From an uncultured bacterium (GTDB lineage Bacteria > Cyanobacteriota > Vampirovibrionia > Gastranaerophilales > Gastranaerophilaceae): 35,154 bases of DNA. The position numbers and the translations under genes are program-made. Every line of letters begins with the position of its first letter. Position 1 is the stretch's first letter. Shown here in pieces: positions 31,867 through 35,154 of the stretch. The notes below the pieces were generated by a model. It did not search any database and was not told where the DNA came from. It was given only the letters and a program-made list of their open reading frames with translations. The stretch is taken from contig CAJMPQ010000018.1 in NCBI GenBank assembly GCA_905215335.1, positions 1 to 35,154 of the forward strand. Reading direction: 5' to 3'.

Positions 31867-32826
31867 TTATAAAATACATGCAAGTACCATAAGAATTAGT
31901 GTTCCAATTTGTACAGCTGTTGCCATATTTTGACCGAATTTATTACTGTCATATCGTTTAGCTGTTTTTTGTGCGTTTAGTGCACTTGAAATTCTAGCTA
32001 TACGTTCAGACTCACTGTCGTTTGCAAAACTTGTGCCAAATACACTCGATTCAATTCTAGCTAGTCGAGTTGCATTACTTTCATTTTCAAACTTTGTTTT
32101 ATAAAGCGTTTTTTCAATGCTTGATAAACTCATGTTTTTAACTGGTTTTGGTGGAGCTGATGAGAAATAATCATCTTCTTGTGGAAAGTCAAAATTTCGA
32201 CTATTGTTATATGAATCGTAATCAAATTCTGGCGGTCCGTATGAATCAATGTGATAGTCTTGATCCATTTTTTCAAAAGGATCATCGTAGAAGGTGTTTT
32301 CTTGTTTTGCCATTTTATTGTCCATAAATGATTTTGGTTGAACTTCAGCTTTTAGACGATCAACACGAGTTGCTAAATCATCATTTTCAAATGTTTTACC
32401 AAGAGCTTTTTGTTCTAGTTTTGACAAGCGAGTTTTAATATTTTGATCTTTAAATTCTTGTTTAAATACTTGCTTTTCAAGTTCATTAATTACAGGATAA
32501 TCCATTTTACTTGCTTCTTTAGGTTCTTTCGCAAAAACCCAAGAATCTTCTTCAGATGCAAATGTATCTTCTTTAGGTTCAATTTCTTGACCCATTAAAT
32601 CTGCAGATAAATCTTTTTTTAGTTTGGCAATTCGGGTTTGAATTTGTCCTGTTGAGGTTTTTCCATAGACACTTTCTTCAATTCTATTTAGTCTGCTTGT
32701 TTCGGATTCGTTTGCATAGGTAAATCCATAAAGTGCATTTTCAATCTTGTCGATTGTTGTGTTTGGGTTTGCAAATACGTTCTGGCAAGTAAGAAGCATT
32801 GCTATGAAAATGATGAATTTTTTCAT
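31867..32826 (-). CDS. Exported protein with six 21-residue repeats and a C-terminal membrane segment
   Basis: I do not recognise this 319-residue protein. A signal peptide (residues 1-19, MKKFIIFIAMLLTCQNVFA) is followed by three pairs of a repeat at residues 28-69, 116-158 and 237-279. The unit is roughly [IL]E-x3-[LVA][YFL][GK]-x2-[FY]-x-N-[ED]-x4-R-[LIV]-x-[RK]-[IL]. Anchor positions 28/49, 116/137/158 and 237/258/279 are exactly 21 residues apart (20 once, 49/69). Acidic, Pro- and aromatic-rich linkers separate the pairs. A hydrophobic stretch at about 301-319 ends the protein, so it could be held in a membrane by its C-terminus. AAGGAG lies 9 nt before the ATG. Convergent with the AsmA-like gene; function unknown. 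Confidence 0.78.
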   Translation of the reverse strand: MKKFIIFIAMLLTCQNVFANPNTTIDKIENALYGFTYANESETSRLNRIEESVYGKTSTGQIQTRIAKLKKDLSADLMGQEIEPKEDTFASEEDSWVFAKEPKEASKMDYPVINELEKQVFKQEFKDQNIKTRLSKLEQKALGKTFENDDLATRVDRLKAEVQPKSFMDNKMAKQENTFYDDPFEKMDQDYHIDSYGPPEFDYDSYNNSRNFDFPQEDDYFSSAPPKPVKNMSLSSIEKTLYKTKFENESNATRLARIESSVFGTSFANDSESERIARISSALNAQKTAKRYDSNKFGQNMATAVQIGTLILMVLACIL

Positions 32827-32949
32827 AATTAAAATCTCCTTATCGTCAGAATAAGTTTTTTTTGTGTCTAAACCAATTCATCAAATAAGGAGTTTTTAAT
32901 TTGTTAAAATCAATTATTTATTCGTAGGACAAAAGTAGTATGTTTTATT

Positions 32950-34158
32950 TTATTTGCCCATTCTCAAATTTTTTAAAGTTTGAAGTTCTTTTTGATATGG
33001 AGAAATAGATGTTACTTTTTCTATTATGCCAGGAAGTTTGTCGATGACATAATCGATTTCTTTTTCTGTTGTAAATCTACTTAAACTCCAACGAATACTT
33101 CCATGAATTGCTGTAAATGGAACATTCATAGCTCTAAGAACGTGACTAGGTTCTAGAGAGCCAGATGTACAAGCAGAACCGGAAGAAGCACAAATTCCTA
33201 GGTCTGATAAGTGAAGCAAGATTAATTCTCCTTCAATATATTCAAAACCTATATTGGTTGTGTTAGGAACTCTATTTGCAGCACCTGTATTAAGTCTAGC
33301 ATTATATATTTTATTTATAATATTAGCTTCAAGTTTATCTCTTAATCTTTTTACTTCAGTCATTTCATAGTTTAGACTATCTTGAGCCAGTTGCGCAGCT
33401 TTTGCCATACCAACAATATAAGGTGTGTTTTCAGTTCCTGCACGTTTACCTCTTTCTTGGTGACCACCGATAATTAATGGAGTAATCATAGTTTTAGAGT
33501 TAACGTAAAGAGCTCCAACACCTTTTGGTGCATGGAATTTATGTCCTGAAATACCTAATAAATCTATTCCGTTTTCTTGAACATCAATAGGAATTTTACC
33601 TGCTACTTGAACAGCATCAACAAAGAATTTTGTTTCTTTATTTTTAGATTTTATTATTTCAGAAATTTGTTTAATTGGATTGATAACACCAGTTTCATTG
33701 TTAGCCCACATTATTGAAACAAGAGCTGTATCTTCGTTTATTGCAGCTTCTAATTCTTCAAGATTTAGTTCTCCATTAGAATTTACGCCAATATAATCTA
33801 CTCTGTATCCTTGTTTTTCAAGAGCTTGATAAAGATTTAATACACAAGGATGTTCAACTTTTGAAGTAATAATGTGTTTTTTATTTTTGTTATAATTTAG
33901 AACTCCGCGGATTGCAGTGTTTGCACTTTCTGAACCGCAGGAAGTAAATATAATTTCTTTTTCATTTTCTGCATTAACAAAATCTTTGATGATACCGCGA
34001 GCTTCTTTTATTGCGTTAGAAGAAGTTTTTGCAAAATCATACATACTTGAAGGGTTTGCATATTCTTCTTTAAAGAAAGGAAGCATAGCTTCAAGAACTT
34101 TTTCATCAACTTTTGTTGTTGCATTATTATCTAAGTATACTAAGTTGTTTGTTGTCAT
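32950..34158 (-). CDS. nifS: Cysteine desulfurase (NifS-type)
   Basis: A pyridoxal-phosphate enzyme that takes sulfur from cysteine as a persulfide for iron-sulfur clusters. The 402 residues show the cofactor Lys207 in SGHKFHAPKGVGALYV and the catalytic Cys330 in SSGSACTSGSLEPSHVLRAM, the NifS/IscS (group I) loop. Length fits the family. Its ATG directly follows the nifU stop, with GAGG inside the end of nifU as the ribosome-binding site, so the scaffold and sulfur donor are made together. No nitrogenase genes are visible, so a housekeeping role in iron-sulfur assembly is more likely than a nitrogenase-specific one. Confidence 0.95.
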   Translation of the reverse strand: MTTNNLVYLDNNATTKVDEKVLEAMLPFFKEEYANPSSMYDFAKTSSNAIKEARGIIKDFVNAENEKEIIFTSCGSESANTAIRGVLNYNKNKKHIITSKVEHPCVLNLYQALEKQGYRVDYIGVNSNGELNLEELEAAINEDTALVSIMWANNETGVINPIKQISEIIKSKNKETKFFVDAVQVAGKIPIDVQENGIDLLGISGHKFHAPKGVGALYVNSKTMITPLIIGGHQERGKRAGTENTPYIVGMAKAAQLAQDSLNYEMTEVKRLRDKLEANIINKIYNARLNTGAANRVPNTTNIGFEYIEGELILLHLSDLGICASSGSACTSGSLEPSHVLRAMNVPFTAIHGSIRWSLSRFTTEKEIDYVIDKLPGIIEKVTSISPYQKELQTLKNLRMGK

Positions 34159-35010
34159 TTAATTTACCTCAATAACACTGATATCAGTTCCTAATGAATT
34201 TTGAAGTGTAGTTTCTACAAAGTTTTTCAATGTCATTGTAGAGTTTTTGCAACCAGAACATCTACCTCTTAATTTCACATATATAGTTTTGTTTTTGATA
34301 TCAACTAATTCAATATCTCCACCATCTTTTTGAAGTTCTGGTGAAATTTGAGTTTCTATAACGTTGTTAACTTTTAAAATCCATTGAGTTGGAGTTAACT
34401 TATCTATTTCAGCTTTTTGTTTGTTGTAATAAGTGTCAATCATATCTTGAATTACAGATTTACATTTTCCACAAGCACCGCCGGCTTTTGTGTAATTTGT
34501 AACTTCTTCAACAGTTTTTAAACCGTTTTGTTTGATTGCATCCCAAATGATATTTTCTGTTATTTGGAAACAAGTACAAATCATTTTTTCTTTTTTGTTT
34601 GTGCCATAGTGTTCATCAAGAATTTCATCAAGATCAACATAGCCGTCTTCTTTGTAATTCTTTAGAGCATCTTCCAGAGCTTCATATCCCATAACAGAAC
34701 AGTGCATTTTTTCTGGAGGTAAACCGCCTAATTCATCTGCAATATCTTTGTTAGTAATTTTTCTTACTTCATCAATTGTTTTTCCAATAATCATTTCAGT
34801 AAGAATACTAGAACTTGCAACAGCAGATCCACATCCAAATGTTTGGAACTTTGCATCTGTTACAATATTATCTTTTATTTTTAAATATATTTTTAATTGG
34901 TCTCCACAAGTTAAAGATCCAGCAATACCAACTGCGTCGGCATCATCAATTGAACCTACGTTTCTTGGATTTCTATAATGATCCATAACCTTTTCTGAAT
35001 AATCCCACAT
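34159..35010 (-). CDS. nifU: Iron-sulfur cluster assembly scaffold NifU (three-domain)
   Basis: A modular scaffold on which [2Fe-2S]/[4Fe-4S] clusters are built with sulfur from NifS. The 283 residues show an IscU-like N-domain with Cys35, Cys60 and Cys104 (LTCGDQ, FGCGSA, MHCSVM), a central BFD-like [2Fe-2S] domain with Cys145/Cys147 and Cys180/Cys183 (ICTCFQ, CGKC), and a C-terminal Nfu domain with Cys251-x2-Cys254 (GRCSGCKNS). All cluster ligands are present. It is a little shorter than the Azotobacter protein (about 310 aa). AAGGGA precedes the ATG. It is the first gene of the nifU-nifS operon; a palindrome lies about 50 nt upstream. Confidence 0.95.
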   Translation of the reverse strand: MWDYSEKVMDHYRNPRNVGSIDDADAVGIAGSLTCGDQLKIYLKIKDNIVTDAKFQTFGCGSAVASSSILTEMIIGKTIDEVRKITNKDIADELGGLPPEKMHCSVMGYEALEDALKNYKEDGYVDLDEILDEHYGTNKKEKMICTCFQITENIIWDAIKQNGLKTVEEVTNYTKAGGACGKCKSVIQDMIDTYYNKQKAEIDKLTPTQWILKVNNVIETQISPELQKDGGDIELVDIKNKTIYVKLRGRCSGCKNSTMTLKNFVETTLQNSLGTDISVIEVN

Positions 35011-35049
35011 AGAGTTTTCCCTTTCTTACAATATCATAACAATATTTTA

Positions 35050-35077
35050 ACTCAAAAATAGGAAATGCAGATTTCCT
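35050..35077 (-). promoter_or_regulatory. Putative nifUS promoter region with an 18-bp palindrome
   Basis: AGGAAAT-GCAG-ATTTCCT (35060-35077) is a perfect 7+7 inverted repeat. On the minus strand it sits just upstream of TTGAGT (complement of 35050-35055), a -35 candidate. A poor -10, TATTGT, lies about 16 nt further on. The layout suggests an operator for an iron or cluster-sensing regulator, but the regulator is unknown and the promoter is weak by eye. Confidence 0.4.
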
Positions 35078-35154
35078 TAATTATTATTTAATTTTTTTCA
35101 TGTAACAAAATATTAAGTAATAAATATTGAGAAATTAAAGAAAAGCAAAAGAAA

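Noticed and set aside
32950..35010. nifU-nifS as evidence of nitrogen fixation
   Set aside because: NifU/NifS pairs serve general iron-sulfur assembly in several anaerobes and no nitrogenase gene is present in the window.
1..35154. tRNA or rRNA genes, CRISPR arrays, insertion sequences or prophage
   Set aside because: Intergenic gaps are short and none shows tRNA-like arms, regularly spaced repeats, transposase-like proteins or terminal inverted repeats. The inverted repeats found are explained as terminators or small palindromes.

Overview
The window reads as chromosomal DNA from a non-photosynthetic relative of the Cyanobacteria, most likely a gut Melainabacteria/Vampirovibrionia (Gastranaerophilales-type) organism. 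This is inferred from several signs taken together: strongly AT-rich DNA with compact operons; a prepilin N-terminus of the FTLAEVLITLGIIGVVAA type; an autotransporter with an outer-membrane beta-barrel; Kdo/LPS genes (kdsD, kdsC), so a Gram-negative envelope; a NifS/NifU pair as the iron-sulfur system; and several lineage-restricted membrane proteins of unknown function. No search was run, so the assignment is not proven. No rRNA, tRNA, CRISPR array, insertion sequence or prophage was recognised.

Layout. 1-1262 is the 3' end of an autotransporter gene, closed by a bidirectional terminator shared with a small convergent gene. 1679-4411 is an envelope/cofactor operon: kdsD, kdsC, a QueD-like gene and uppP. 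4503-9850 is a tightly coupled three-gene operon (stop-start contacts) of two distantly paralogous membrane proteins of unknown function plus a GH13 glycosidase-type enzyme. 9926-11970 (minus) holds a solitary leuC and a prepilin-like gene with a textbook promoter. 12055-15160 holds an XRE regulator, then a detached spc-operon fragment, rpsE-rpmD-rplO-secY, with its own promoter and a structured leader. 15200-20335 holds mtaB (minus), another membrane protein of unknown function, a formyltransferase-like gene and mnmG (minus), the last two overlapping at their 3' ends. 20510-21998 holds a 30-residue membrane microprotein with a perfect ribosome-binding site, a zinc-ribbon protein and a putative HExxH metalloprotease. 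22075-28140 holds aspS, a small unknown gene, rqcH, rsmE and cca. 28200-32826 holds a 1193-residue AsmA-like envelope protein facing an exported protein with six copies of a 21-residue repeat. 32950-35010 is nifU-nifS (minus).

The genes fall into three groups. Envelope functions are Kdo synthesis, undecaprenyl phosphate recycling, AsmA-like lipid handling, the autotransporter and the prepilin. Translation and tRNA functions are rpsE/rpmD/rplO, mtaB, mnmG, aspS, rqcH, rsmE and cca. The third group is lineage-specific membrane proteins.

The most interesting signals are: (i) the three-gene membrane-protein/GH13 operon, in which the two membrane proteins appear to share a four-segment scaffold; (ii) a recurring architecture in which a -10 hexamer lies 6-8 nt upstream of ATG with no Shine-Dalgarno sequence, suggesting several leaderless genes; (iii) the unlisted 30-residue microprotein; and (iv) the 21-residue repeat protein.
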